Positions 7,198 to 15,978 of a stretch of DNA of 64,000 nt are shown here, one piece after another. Numbering within the stretch: the stretch's first letter is position 1; each line of letters opens with the position of its first letter. Made by a program: the position numbers and the translations under genes. The stretch comes from Nostoc sp. UHCC 0302 (GTDB lineage Bacteria > Cyanobacteriota > Cyanobacteriia > Cyanobacteriales > Nostocaceae): positions 8,038,001 through 8,102,000 of the forward strand of contig NZ_CP151099.1 in assembly GCF_038096175.1 (NCBI RefSeq). The letters are read 5' to 3'. The notes below the pieces were generated by a model that was given only the letters and a program-made list of their open reading frames with translations, was not told where the DNA came from and did not search any database.

Positions 7198-8880
7198 CTA
7201 GGGAATAACTTGAATCAACTGATAGTCTTGCACTTTACCAAGAATACGGTAAGGCTTTGACGGTTCAAGGGAGTTTTTTGTATAAATCCAAGCGTAGCTA
7301 GAAGCTGGGAGTTGCGAAATTGTATTTACTCGTTCGCCATGAATAGGAGTGTAGAAGTTAAGCAGTACAGAGTTTTTCCCGCCAAGCTGCACAAAGTAAA
7401 TAGGATGAGTTTGGAGAACTGAAGCGATCGCTTTTTGTTGTAAAAAAGTTCTATAAACAGGATTATAGTCGCCTAATAAACCCAGACTACCAGCTACAGC
7501 CAAAGCCAGCCAACAGGGAATCAACCAACCAGCTATCCAGTAACGTGCTGTGAGAAACTTTTGCCCAAAGTGATAACGACTAATCCACACTACTGGCAAA
7601 ATTAACCAACCTAACCCGACAATTAAACCAAGAATTGCATACTTGCGAATATCAGCACTGCCCCAAACAAAAACGAATATAGCCCCTAATAAAAGTAAAA
7701 TACCTAATACGCCTGTGGCGTAACTGAGGTTACGCGGGAGATTCCCTCCAGCCACTCTTAAAAAGGGGGGAATAAATATATTTCCCCCCTTTTTAAGGGG
7801 GGATTGAGTGGGGATATCTTTTTGTATAAGTCCTGTTTCATAAATTCTCCCCAACCAGTTTAAACCCACTGCTGCGAGCATTGCTATGAAGGGATAAATG
7901 CAAAGACTATAGTGAGATAGACGAGTAGAAAACAGGCTAAGTTCAGCAAACATTACTAGCGGAAAACCAACCAAGATCAAATGGTAGCGTGGAATAGGAC
8001 GACGTAATACTAAAACTAAGCCTAAAAGACTAAAGAAAAACCAAGGGAATGATTTTAAAGGTATATTCCAGATGTAAAAAAATGCTCCATTGTGATTACG
8101 ATCATCGGAACCTAAATCTAAAACAAACTTGAACAGCTGCTCAAAACTGACATTACCGTAGCGTTGCCAGTTAAACCATAACCAACTGAAGGTAGGAATT
8201 AAACCTACTACAAACCCTAAATATAATAATGGGTTGATAAGATGACGATGACGGCGATGCTCCAAAACTAAATAAGGTAATAGAGCTATGATTGGCACAA
8301 AAATCATGAAGCTTCTGACTAAGAAGCCTAAACCAAAACTTAGTCCAGCAATTAAAGTCCAAAAATGGCTATATTTAGGGTACAACTCTGCTTTTATTAA
8401 AGAAAAAATAGCTAAAAGTACCAATAAAATCATTGGCATATCGGGCGTACCTAATCGGCAATATTGCAGCCAAAGAAATTCAATACTTAAAATTGCCCCA
8501 GTTAGCCAAGCTAAATTTTTCGCTAGCAGGATTTTGCTGATTTCATATACTAAAAACAAAACTAAAATACCAGCAATCATATTAGGAATTCGCCCACTAA
8601 ATTCACTAATTCCAAACAGCTTATAACAACTGGCAATTATCCAATATGGGCCAGGAGTTTTATGATGAGCATTACCCCAAGGTGCTATCCAGTCGCCAGA
8701 GTCCAGCATCTGACGCGCTCGCCAAGCATACAGCCCTTCATCATGTGCCATCAGGCTATTCTGCCCAGAATTGAATAGCAATAAAGGGAGTATCCAAAGT
8801 AACAAAGTAATATAGGGAAATGCTACTGATAGGCGCATTTGCCGCCATATAGGTTGCAAGGAGCGTAGTCTATATAACAT
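7198..8880 (-). CDS. Glycosyltransferase family 39 (ArnT-like) membrane protein
   Basis: A 560-residue polytopic membrane protein. After the first membrane helix it has the periplasmic loop motif SLMAHDEGLYAWRARQMLDS and then HHKTPGPYWI, the D-E-x-x-Y-A-x-x-A signature of ArnT/PMT-type GT39 enzymes that transfer sugars from polyprenyl-phosphate donors at the outer face of the plasma membrane. At least ten more hydrophobic segments follow. Acceptor and sugar are unknown. Residues about 357-380 (LKKGGNIFIPPFLRVAGG) are encoded by a palindromic G/C-run repeat that entered in frame in a loop between membrane helices. The gene stands alone on the minus strand. Confidence 0.88.
   Translation of the reverse strand: MLYRLRSLQPIWRQMRLSVAFPYITLLLWILPLLLFNSGQNSLMAHDEGLYAWRARQMLDSGDWIAPWGNAHHKTPGPYWIIASCYKLFGISEFSGRIPNMIAGILVLFLVYEISKILLAKNLAWLTGAILSIEFLWLQYCRLGTPDMPMILLVLLAIFSLIKAELYPKYSHFWTLIAGLSFGLGFLVRSFMIFVPIIALLPYLVLEHRRHRHLINPLLYLGFVVGLIPTFSWLWFNWQRYGNVSFEQLFKFVLDLGSDDRNHNGAFFYIWNIPLKSFPWFFFSLLGLVLVLRRPIPRYHLILVGFPLVMFAELSLFSTRLSHYSLCIYPFIAMLAAVGLNWLGRIYETGLIQKDIPTQSPLKKGGNIFIPPFLRVAGGNLPRNLSYATGVLGILLLLGAIFVFVWGSADIRKYAILGLIVGLGWLILPVVWISRYHFGQKFLTARYWIAGWLIPCWLALAVAGSLGLLGDYNPVYRTFLQQKAIASVLQTHPIYFVQLGGKNSVLLNFYTPIHGERVNTISQLPASSYAWIYTKNSLEPSKPYRILGKVQDYQLIQVIP
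7757..7797. repeat. Palindromic repeat inside GT39 gene
   Basis: CTTAAAAAGGGGGGAA (7757-7772) and TTTCCCCCCTTTTTAAG (7781-7797) form a near-perfect 16-bp hairpin with an 8-nt loop, within an open reading frame. A related G/C-run hairpin is in the alpha-mannosidase gene at 21295-21313. Confidence 0.75.
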
Positions 8881-9104
8881 TGAATAGATAGTAGTGTAAT
8901 GCTGTTATCTGGTCTGGTGCAGGTGAGCGAAAGTAAACAATGTGTTTAAGTTAGTATTCAATACCAGAGTATCAACCTCTTCGCCCTCTTCCTGCAAGCA
9001 CTAGTTAATATCTCTTACTTTTATTAAAATATGTTACAGAACGTTTTTTCAAAAAATACCTGAAATTCAGCCAATTTTGTGACAAATTGGCAAAAAAGAG
9101 ATTT

Positions 9105-9746
9105 ATGTTAAGACCGAATCAACGCGTCAAGTTAGATGACACAGACGATAAGCTGTTTTACGACTATCCCCGCTTCGTCACCCATGTAGATGAAGGATTT
9201 ATTCAACGGCTAACGGATTTATATCGCGATCGCCTGAAACCCAACACCCGGATTTTGGATATGATGAGCAGTTGGGTATCTCATTTGCCAGAAGAGATAG
9301 AGTTTGCTCATGTTGAAGGACACGGACTCAACGCAGAGGAATTAGCACGTAATCCCCGCTTAAATCATTATTTAGTCCAAAATATCAACGAAAATCCGCA
9401 GCTACCCTTACCAGATCAAGATTTTGATGCCGTTCTCAACTGCGTTTCTGTGCAGTATATACAATATCCAGAGGCTGTATTTTCTGAAATTCACCGCATC
9501 CTTAAGCCTGGTGGCGTTGCAATTATCAGCTTTTCTAACCGGATGTTTTTTCAAAAGGCGATTCAAGCTTGGCGGGATGCTTCAGAAGATCACCGAGTGG
9601 AATTAGTCAAAAACTATTTCGCCTCAGTACCAGGGTTTACTACCCCAGAAGTCATTGTCCATAAGTCAACAGTACCGAATTTCTTACAGTGGTTGGGCGC
9701 ACCGGGAGGAGATCCGTTTTATGCTGTGGTAGCTCATCGTCAGTAG
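9105..9746 (+). CDS. Class I SAM-dependent methyltransferase-like protein
   Basis: A 213-residue protein counted from ATG 9105, which follows a purine-rich AAAAAAGAGA; a TTG at 9087 would add six residues. The C-terminal half matches methyltransferase type 11: LPLPDQDFDAVLNCVSVQYI (motif II region), then EIHRILKPGGVAIISFSNRM (motif III). Where motif I should be glycine-rich, the protein has RILDMMSSWVSHLP with no G-x-G, so SAM binding is either altered or lost. Substrate is unknown. The gene is alone, with the next gene 187 bp downstream. Confidence 0.8.
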   Translation: MLRPNQRVKLDDTDDKLFYDYPRFVTHVDEGFIQRLTDLYRDRLKPNTRILDMMSSWVSHLPEEIEFAHVEGHGLNAEELARNPRLNHYLVQNINENPQLPLPDQDFDAVLNCVSVQYIQYPEAVFSEIHRILKPGGVAIISFSNRMFFQKAIQAWRDASEDHRVELVKNYFASVPGFTTPEVIVHKSTVPNFLQWLGAPGGDPFYAVVAHRQ

Positions 9747-9751
9747 TGCTG

Positions 9752-9796
9752 AGTAGGGGAGTGGGAGACAAAGGGACAAGGGGGACAAGGGGAAAA
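9752..9796. repeat. G-rich short tandem repeats
   Basis: GAGTAGGGGAGTGGGAGACA followed by repeated GGGACAAG units. This is intergenic low-complexity repeat of the kind seen widely in heterocystous cyanobacteria. Confidence 0.5.
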
Positions 9797-9933
9797 ATAC
9801 TAATTCTTGACTCTTGGCTCCTAACTAGTAATCCTTGATACCCCACAATAGTTATCAAATAGTAAATTTTCTGGATTAAACCGACAGCAGCGCAGATAAT
9901 TGCCTCAAAGCTCAAGTATATGGAGAGCCAAAG

Positions 9934-10446
9934 ATGACTTTACCCCGCAAGCGTAGGATTTTAGCTGCTTTGTTGTTGTCAGTGTTACTACTGACCGCAG
10001 CCTGTGGTAGTCCAAAAACACCGGGACGTTTTGACCAAGTGCAACAAGACAGCACCCAGAAAAAAAGTGGTCAAGCGGTTTCCAAAACTGCAACTCAGGG
10101 AAGTGAATTTAACAAATTTTTCCCAGCATCTGGGAATGGCTACCAGCGCGTTTATACTCAAGAGAAGAAAGGCTTTGCAGAAGCGAAGTTGAAAAAAGAC
10201 GGTAAAGAGCTAGCTGTGCTATCTATTTCAGATACTACTAGTACGCCTAATGCAGCGGCTAAGTTCTCTAAGAGTACTCAAAAAATTGGCGGTTATCCAG
10301 CCATAGAAGTAGGTAAGACGCAGACGGCAATTTTGGTAGGGAAGTATCAAGTAAAAGCACTTTCCCGTTCTGCTTCATTTACAGCAAGCGATCGCGCCAA
10401 TTGGTTAGAAAAATTTAACCTTAATGGTCTGGCTAGGCTCAAATAA
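9934..10446 (+). CDS. Predicted lipoprotein, unknown function
   Basis: A 170-residue protein with a classical lipoprotein signal: basic start MTLPRKRR, hydrophobic core LAALLLSVLLL, then lipobox LTAAC with the lipidated Cys at residue 24. The mature part is rich in Lys, Ser and Thr and has no motif I recognise (EFNKFFPASGNGYQRVYTQE, then VLSISDTTSTPNAAAKF). It is probably anchored to the outer leaflet of the plasma membrane or to the outer membrane. The next gene starts 48 bp downstream on the same strand with its own Shine-Dalgarno sequence, so the two may be cotranscribed. Confidence 0.8.
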   Translation: MTLPRKRRILAALLLSVLLLTAACGSPKTPGRFDQVQQDSTQKKSGQAVSKTATQGSEFNKFFPASGNGYQRVYTQEKKGFAEAKLKKDGKELAVLSISDTTSTPNAAAKFSKSTQKIGGYPAIEVGKTQTAILVGKYQVKALSRSASFTASDRANWLEKFNLNGLARLK

Positions 10447-10494
10447 GCCGCGCTACAAACATTTAGATAACAAAAGCACAATAAGGAGATTGTT

Positions 10495-11382
10495 GTGAGC
10501 AAATCGATTTTTGAGTTGGTTGATCAACTTCCAACCAGCGGCTTGACTATTTCTATGTTGAACTCTCTGGATTTTATTGCTCCTGGTCAGTGGCAAAATA
10601 CTGTCGGCTTTGTTAACACAATTAAGACTGTTACTGGCGAAGACGATGAAGACTTAATTCAGCAAATTGGCGAACGAGCAATTTATCTATTCAACGACAA
10701 ATCACAAGGATATCAACGAGCTTTGTGGCTTTATCAAACTGTAGATAGTACAGATAAAGCCCTTGGTGCAGCGGCTTTAGCTAACAAAGTCGGTGAAAAA
10801 ATTCCTCTGTTAGGTTTTTTAAATTCTGTGACTCCCAAACCTGACAAAGCGCAAACAATTGATTTGTCTTTGAAATTAGTTGCTGAATTAGTAGCCTTCT
10901 GCCAAATTAACGGCATTCCTGGAGACAGTATTGGGGATTTTGTCGCTTCTTTGGGTGAGTATAGTGGTGAATCACTTATCCGCATGGTGGCATTAATTTG
11001 CGTTGATGGATTGATACCTCTGGGCCCAGATTTCATCCAAAAAGCAGTATCTGGGCTTAATCAAACAAATCCCCAAGAGTTAGAAAAAAACTCGACTTTC
11101 CAAAACATCAAAGATGTGATTCCCGGAAGCAATGATGGTAGCAAACTTAACTTTATTGGCGAAAGCTTTGACTCAGTTAAAGGTTGGATGAATGGTATCG
11201 TCACTAGCAATAATTTAACGCCACAAAAGGTTGTTCATCACTTGCAAGGTTTTATGGAATTAGCTGATGACAAGTTAGATTATCTAGCGGCTTTCCTGGA
11301 TGTAGCAACAAATTACTATGAACATACAGGCACACAAACCTTAGCACGTCGCTTGATTGAACGAGCTGTTGCAGAGATTTAG
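10495..11382 (+). CDS. Conserved cyanobacterial hypothetical protein
   Basis: A 295-residue, soluble, mainly helical protein starting at GTG 10495, which is well placed 6-7 nt after AAGGAG. No signal peptide, membrane segment or catalytic motif can be seen. It is rich in hydrophobic helices (LALSLKLVAELVAFCQINGI region) and acidic residues. I do not recognise a family. It sits 48 bp behind the lipoprotein gene and may share its transcript. Confidence 0.75.
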   Translation: MSKSIFELVDQLPTSGLTISMLNSLDFIAPGQWQNTVGFVNTIKTVTGEDDEDLIQQIGERAIYLFNDKSQGYQRALWLYQTVDSTDKALGAAALANKVGEKIPLLGFLNSVTPKPDKAQTIDLSLKLVAELVAFCQINGIPGDSIGDFVASLGEYSGESLIRMVALICVDGLIPLGPDFIQKAVSGLNQTNPQELEKNSTFQNIKDVIPGSNDGSKLNFIGESFDSVKGWMNGIVTSNNLTPQKVVHHLQGFMELADDKLDYLAAFLDVATNYYEHTGTQTLARRLIERAVAEI

Positions 11383-11387
11383 TAGTT

Positions 11388-11437
11388 TAGGGATTGGGCA
11401 TAGGGCATAGGGGATTGGGCATAGGGCATAGGGCATT
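11388..11437. repeat. Heptamer tandem repeats (STRR)
   Basis: Alternating GGGATTG, GGCATAG and related 7-mers between two convergent genes. Such heptameric STRRs are known from heterocystous cyanobacteria and are not coding. Confidence 0.75.
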
Positions 11438-11508
11438 AATCATCAGTTATTCTTTTCCCAGTCTCCTGCTCTCCCTCCGCTTCTTAATAATCGCCAATGC
11501 CCTATTCC

Positions 11509-12231
11509 TTAATTTGGCAAACGCAGATTCGTTGCGATCGCATCCAAATAAGGTTGAAAAATAGCTAAATTTTCCAGTTTCTCAAATTTCCCTGTTTCTG
11601 AACCTGGGTCAAAGGCAGTGGTGATTACATAAAGAGCAGCACCATCAAAGGTTACATGACTAATATGTTGCTCTTGTACCCCACCTTGTTGTTTGATTCC
11701 AGCAAACCCATAACGGATTCCTTGAAGTTTACCAATAGGTACTGGTTGGGCTGGATAAGCTGAGAAAACAATTTGCTTGCCATATTCAGCTTCGCGGTCT
11801 TTTGCCAAACTAGTATAGAAGTCTGCAACCCAAGCTTTAAGTGCTGTTACTATCTGAGTTTGGTATTGGGGATTTCGGTAGTCCACCTGGGAACTTGGTG
11901 GAATGCCTGCTGCCACTAGTTTCTTTTGGAAATCTTGATTATTTGCTAGTGGGTAAACCCCAATTTCAACCGTACCTAAAATTTCTCCTTTTGAGGAGAC
12001 ACACAACAAAGGTGCATTTCCTTCACAAGCAGCCACTTGCCAGCCCGTTGGAGCTGTTGCGGTTGCGAGAATTTGCTTCCAAATATTTCCCTCCCTGAGA
12101 TTAGGAAGCTTTGCCACAGCTGGACGTTGTTCTATTTTGGTAGCTGAAAATTGAGGGAAAACAAATTTTGCTCCCAGGGGCATTAAGGTTATTAAAATAA
12201 AACCTAGCAATAAATGATAAAGTCGTAACAT
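11509..12231 (-). CDS. Hypothetical secreted or membrane-anchored protein
   Basis: A 240-residue protein with an N-terminal hydrophobic segment (LYHLLLGFILITLMPLGAKF) that is a signal peptide or single anchor. The exported part has two Cys (ACEGNAPLLC) close enough to form a disulfide and no recognised domain. It would face the periplasm. It converges on the hypothetical gene at 10495-11382, with an STRR array between them. Confidence 0.75.
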   Translation of the reverse strand: MLRLYHLLLGFILITLMPLGAKFVFPQFSATKIEQRPAVAKLPNLREGNIWKQILATATAPTGWQVAACEGNAPLLCVSSKGEILGTVEIGVYPLANNQDFQKKLVAAGIPPSSQVDYRNPQYQTQIVTALKAWVADFYTSLAKDREAEYGKQIVFSAYPAQPVPIGKLQGIRYGFAGIKQQGGVQEQHISHVTFDGAALYVITTAFDPGSETGKFEKLENLAIFQPYLDAIATNLRLPN

Positions 12232-12428
12232 TGTTCCTGAAAATCCATAGCCAAAGATTGCAGACTAATAATATCTACAATACTTTATGGGCATACAGTA
12301 AGCGAAATCTATTTCAATATGGGTGAATAGTTTAAAGCTAGAAACAAAATAAAATATTCCAGCAGATTTGAGCTTTTGGCTTTATCTACTGGAGACTCTA
12401 AATGTGAATAAAATTTGCTGTAGAAAAC

Positions 12429-12755
12429 TTAGTAGCTGCGGCGACCGCCACCACCACCGCCACCACCACGGTTATTACCACCCCAACTTCCACGAGGGTT
12501 GCTTGATCTTTCCTCGCGGGGCTTAGCCTTGTTCACTTTTAAATCACGCCCCATCCACTCAGCACCGTCAAGTGCATCAATGGCAGCTTGTTCTTGTGCT
12601 TCTGTTTCCATTTCTACAAAAGCAAACCCCCGCACACGTCCTGTCTCACGGTCAGTAGGTAATTGAACCTTGCTAACTGTTCCGTATTCTGCAAAAGCTC
12701 GTTTCAGGTCGTCTTCTGTAACATTGTAAGACAGGTTACCGACATAAATCGACAT
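12429..12755 (-). CDS. Glycine-rich RRM RNA-binding protein (Rbp type)
   Basis: A 108-residue protein with one RRM (residues 1-80) and a glycine-rich tail (RGSWGGNNRGGGGGGGGRRS). RNP2 is IYVGNLSYN, RNP1 is RGFAFVEM. This is the cyanobacterial Rbp family, single-stranded RNA binders, several of which are cold-induced. I chose ATG 12755 because the RRM begins there (MSIYVGNL); the 22 residues of a longer frame are not RRM-like. A strong hairpin in the leader covers the likely Shine-Dalgarno sequence. Confidence 0.95.
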   Translation of the reverse strand: MSIYVGNLSYNVTEDDLKRAFAEYGTVSKVQLPTDRETGRVRGFAFVEMETEAQEQAAIDALDGAEWMGRDLKVNKAKPREERSSNPRGSWGGNNRGGGGGGGGRRSY

Positions 12756-12763
12756 AAATAGAA

Positions 12764-12808
12764 CGTCTCCGAATTTACAGTGTAGAGAGTTAAATTCGGA
12801 GAGACGCC
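12764..12808 (-). promoter_or_regulatory. Leader hairpin sequestering the rbp ribosome binding site
   Basis: In the rbp leader, CGTCTCTCCGAATTT pairs with AAATTCGGAGACG (13 pairs with a 2-nt bulge, loop of 15 nt). The GGAG in the 3' arm lies 11 nt before the start codon and is the only Shine-Dalgarno candidate. Structure-controlled translation is inferred. Confidence 0.6.
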
Positions 12809-12821
12809 TTTTAAAAATCAA

Positions 12822-13213
12822 AATGAGTTACTCAACCGAAAATAATTCTTATATACACAACTATACCACAGCCTTTACCTCTCGGTTCACACGGAGATTT
12901 TTGCAAAGAGAAAACTCTAGGAATTGTGTCACAAAATGCCCGATATCGCACTGTTTAGATGCAAGTTAGTGGCAACTAGCGATCGCCCATAAGTTTTTAC
13001 TTTGAAAATTTAGGCTGCGGAATATAAAAGGTATGAATTTGAATTGAGTAGTGGAGGAAATTATACCATGATTAACTGTCTTGGAAATCAGAAATCAGGA
13101 ATAGGTAATAGGTAATAGGTAGGAAAAAATATTTTCCGGCTTAGTTGTCCTAAATTGGGCGTCTGTATTGAAGGTATATTTTAAACTTCATTTATCTAAA
13201 ACTAGAGCAGCTT
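12822..13213. other. Intergenic, no gene seen
   Basis: Contains the upstream region of rbp on the right side of its leader, a HIP1 site near 12979 and a short TAGGTAA tandem repeat near 13100-13122. No ORF, RNA gene or terminator that I can support. Confidence 0.5.
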
Positions 13214-14071
13214 TTAGGCAGAAGTAAACTCTGATAAAGCCTTTTGGGCTTCGCTACACAACAGCTGATGATGCTGACCGTTGCTAGCAAGCAAACCACC
13301 CCACTGATTGATATCACCTGTGTTGTATTGTAATGGAGTGCCATCAAAATGCGTGAATTGACCACCTGCCTCAGTTAGTATCAATTCTGGGGCGGCTATG
13401 TCCCAGTCTTTAGGCGCAGACTTGCCAGAAAGAGATATGTACACATCTGCCTGTTGTTCAACAATGGCGGCGATTTTGCAACCTACACTACCAATAGATT
13501 TCTGATTTTGACATGGTAAATGTTGTAGTAAGTAATTGAGCCGTTCATTGCGGTGAGAGCGACTAACGACTAAGGTTAAATCCTCAATTTTTTTGTCTGA
13601 TGAAACTTGTAAAGGAACACATCCAGCAGAGGTTTCAACAAACGTACCTCCACCTTTTGTAGCGTAGTACAACTTTTCTGCTTCAGGTACTGCCACTACT
13701 GCGAGTACTGGACGTGTCTCCTTTACCAATGCGATATGAATTGCATAATCACCAGTTTTTTCGATAAAGTCTCGCGTGCCATCCAAGGGGTCAATTATCC
13801 ATACCCAGCTAGGGGCGCACATCTGTGCGCTTTGCAATTGATAGGTTTCTTCACTGATATAGGTAAAATCTTCATTACCTAAAGCCGTTTGTAGACTCTC
13901 CAAAATATATTGACTTACAGCTACATCTGCAACAGTTACAGGCTCATTGTCTTTATATTGCACTTTTAAGTTAAAGTCTTCTATGGTCTCGTGATAGTAA
14001 GACCGGAGTATATTTGATGCTTCCCTACCCACATCAAGAGCGATCGCTAATATTTCTTCTAAGTCTTTCAT
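13214..14071 (-). CDS. cysQ: Inositol monophosphatase-family phosphatase, CysQ-like
   Basis: A 285-residue enzyme of the Li+-sensitive metal-dependent phosphatase family. It shows the metal-binding set: DNEPVTVADVAVSQYI (first Asp), SEETYQ (Glu), WIIDPLDGTRDFIEKTGDYA (the DPxDGT motif) and WDIAAPELILTEAGG (WDxAAxxxL). The IEKTGDYAIHIALV segment is typical of CysQ, the 3'(2'),5'-bisphosphate nucleotidase that removes PAP from sulfate assimilation, but inositol phosphatase activity cannot be excluded. Start at ATG 14071 gives the usual family N-terminus MKDLEEILAIAL; a longer frame would run into the upstream kinase gene. It follows that gene by 62 bp and is probably cotranscribed. Confidence 0.85.
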   Translation of the reverse strand: MKDLEEILAIALDVGREASNILRSYYHETIEDFNLKVQYKDNEPVTVADVAVSQYILESLQTALGNEDFTYISEETYQLQSAQMCAPSWVWIIDPLDGTRDFIEKTGDYAIHIALVKETRPVLAVVAVPEAEKLYYATKGGGTFVETSAGCVPLQVSSDKKIEDLTLVVSRSHRNERLNYLLQHLPCQNQKSIGSVGCKIAAIVEQQADVYISLSGKSAPKDWDIAAPELILTEAGGQFTHFDGTPLQYNTGDINQWGGLLASNGQHHQLLCSEAQKALSEFTSA

Positions 14072-14133
14072 TAATTCAGCCTTATTTAACTTGAATATGT
14101 ATAACCTGAGTAAAGACACACCTTTGTGCGTTA

Positions 14134-14991
14134 TTACTGTGAATCCATCCAGCGGCGCGTGCCGAAAAATCGACAAGAATCAGCGGCAATATTAGCTGCT
14201 TGTGCCAGTGCATCGGTAAAACTTTCTTGTAAGATGAAATGACAAAACGCACCATGAAAAACATCTCCAGCCCCAAGTGTATCAATTGCAGGAGTCTGAG
14301 GCACATCTACAAAGCCAGTTTTAGAGTCACTCAAATATTCAATCGGTTTTTCACCATGTGTAATAGCAATGTGGGGAATTTTAAATGCATTTAGATATGC
14401 AAAAACTTCTTGCTCTGTGCGGCAGAAAGGGGGATAAAAATTAGCAGAACAAACAGCATAATCTACAAAAGGCAAAACTTGCTCAAAACCAGTTTTCCAA
14501 CTACCACCATCAATAATTACTGGTATATTCTTAGCTTTAGCCATTAGGGCTATGTCATAACTAACCACCATCTGGTGTCCATCAATTAGTACAATATCGA
14601 CATTTTGTAAAATATCTGGTGGAATAGATGTGTGGCTAGCTTGAGTTTTTACAGCATTAATAGAAACCACAGCTCGTTCACCTGTACTTTGGGTGACAAT
14701 GATAGAAGAGACAGGCAATGCTGTATTAGTACTAGGATCAAGATCAGCGATCGCAACTTGACAATTTGCTAAATCTCCTCGAATTAGCTGCGTCATGGGA
14801 TGAGAACCCACCACACCTAAAATCTGAGCTTGATTACCTAAATGACTGAAAGTGACAGCCGCATTTGTAGCTGGGCCACCTGCCGCCACAGTATAGTCAA
14901 TAGCTACTATTTTCTGATTATTCTTAGGTGCAGACTCAGCGAGGTAAATCAAATCTAAGGTTACTAAACCTACAAATAATCCATTTGTCAT
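14134..14991 (-). CDS. PfkB-family carbohydrate kinase
   Basis: A 285-residue sugar kinase of the ribokinase/PfkB family. Signature 1 is AAGGPATNAAVTFSHLG near residues 36-52; signature 2 is DTLGAGDVFHGAFCHF near the C-terminus, with the catalytic base Asp in G-A-G-D. The preferred sugar is unknown. The start codon lies inside the heptamer-repeat array that fills the space to the divergent rsmI gene, and no Shine-Dalgarno sequence is visible. The CysQ-like phosphatase follows 62 bp downstream. Confidence 0.9.
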   Translation of the reverse strand: MTNGLFVGLVTLDLIYLAESAPKNNQKIVAIDYTVAAGGPATNAAVTFSHLGNQAQILGVVGSHPMTQLIRGDLANCQVAIADLDPSTNTALPVSSIIVTQSTGERAVVSINAVKTQASHTSIPPDILQNVDIVLIDGHQMVVSYDIALMAKAKNIPVIIDGGSWKTGFEQVLPFVDYAVCSANFYPPFCRTEQEVFAYLNAFKIPHIAITHGEKPIEYLSDSKTGFVDVPQTPAIDTLGAGDVFHGAFCHFILQESFTDALAQAANIAADSCRFFGTRRWMDSQ

Positions 14992-15109
14992 TGGTCATTT
15001 GTCATTTGTCATTTGTCATTGGTCATTGGTCATTTGTCATTTGTTATTTGTCATTAGTACCCAGTCCCCAGTCCCCAATCCCCAGTCCCCAGTCCCCAAT
15101 CCCCAATCG
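14981..15109. repeat. Heptamer repeat array filling the pfkB-rsmI gap
   Basis: About nine GTCATTT/GTCATTG units, then six or more CCCCAGT/CCCCAAT units. Together they make up nearly the whole 126-bp divergent intergenic region and extend into the first codons of the PfkB kinase gene. This is the STRR type known from heterocystous cyanobacteria, not a CRISPR, because no unique spacers separate the units. Confidence 0.85.
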
Positions 15110-15117
15110 TTTAACTC

Positions 15118-15978
15118 ATGCAGACCGATCCCAAACCAGAAACACTTTACGTTGTCGGCACACCTATTGGCAACCTGGAAGATATGACCTTTCGGGCAGT
15201 GCGAATTTTGCAAACGGTGGATATGATTGCTGCGGAAGACACGCGTCATACAGGGAAACTGTTACAGCATTTTCAAATTAAAACTCCCCAGGTGAGTTAT
15301 CACGAACACAATCGTAGTAGCCGCATTCCAGAATTATTAGAGCATTTAGCTAATGGTAAAGCGATCGCTCTCGTCAGTGATGCTGGAATGCCAGGAATTT
15401 CTGATCCTGGTTATGAATTGGTGAAAGCTTGTATTGAGGCAGGGATATCAGTAGTTCCTATTCCTGGTGCTAGTGCGGCTATTACTGCATTGAGTGCAGC
15501 TGGACTACCAACAGACCGATTTGTCTTTGAAGGCTTTTTACCAGCAAAAGGTCAACAACGGCGAGAACATTTAGAATCTCTGCAAACAGAATCTCGCACA
15601 TTGATTTTCTACGAGTCGCCGCACCGCTTGCGAGAAACTTTAGAAGATTTAGCAGAAGTTTGGGGAAGCGATCGCCAAATTGTGCTAGGACGAGAGTTAA
15701 CTAAATTGTATGAGGAATTTTGGCGGGGGACAATTGCCGAGGCGATCGCTCACTACGACCAACGTGAACCCCAAGGCGAATATACGCTAGTAGTGGCGGG
15801 AAACCCACCCAGTGAAACCCAACTTACAGAAGCACAACTCAAAGTTGAATTACAACATTTAATTAGTCAGGGAATATCGCGATCGCAAGCTAGCCGTCAA
15901 TTAGCCAAATTTACTTCCCTTACGCGTCGCCAAATTTATCAATTAGCTCTTTCTATAGTCTTGAGTTCTGATTCCTGA
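15118..15978 (+). CDS. rsmI: 16S rRNA (cytidine-1402-2'-O)-methyltransferase RsmI
   Basis: A 286-residue enzyme that 2'-O-methylates C1402 in the decoding centre of 16S rRNA. It has the tetrapyrrole-methylase fold: LYVVGTPIGNLEDMTFRAVR near the N-terminus, AAEDTRHTGKLL, ALVSDAGMPGISDPG (SAM pocket), and FYESPHRLRETLEDL, all diagnostic of RsmI. Length is normal. It is divergent from the PfkB gene, and its upstream region consists of STRR repeats up to 9 nt before the start. Confidence 0.95.
   Translation: MQTDPKPETLYVVGTPIGNLEDMTFRAVRILQTVDMIAAEDTRHTGKLLQHFQIKTPQVSYHEHNRSSRIPELLEHLANGKAIALVSDAGMPGISDPGYELVKACIEAGISVVPIPGASAAITALSAAGLPTDRFVFEGFLPAKGQQRREHLESLQTESRTLIFYESPHRLRETLEDLAEVWGSDRQIVLGRELTKLYEEFWRGTIAEAIAHYDQREPQGEYTLVVAGNPPSETQLTEAQLKVELQHLISQGISRSQASRQLAKFTSLTRRQIYQLALSIVLSSDS

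Noticed and set aside
14981-15109. Array of short direct repeats that might be a CRISPR
   Set aside because: The units are 7 bp long and adjoin each other without unique spacers; this is a heptamer STRR.
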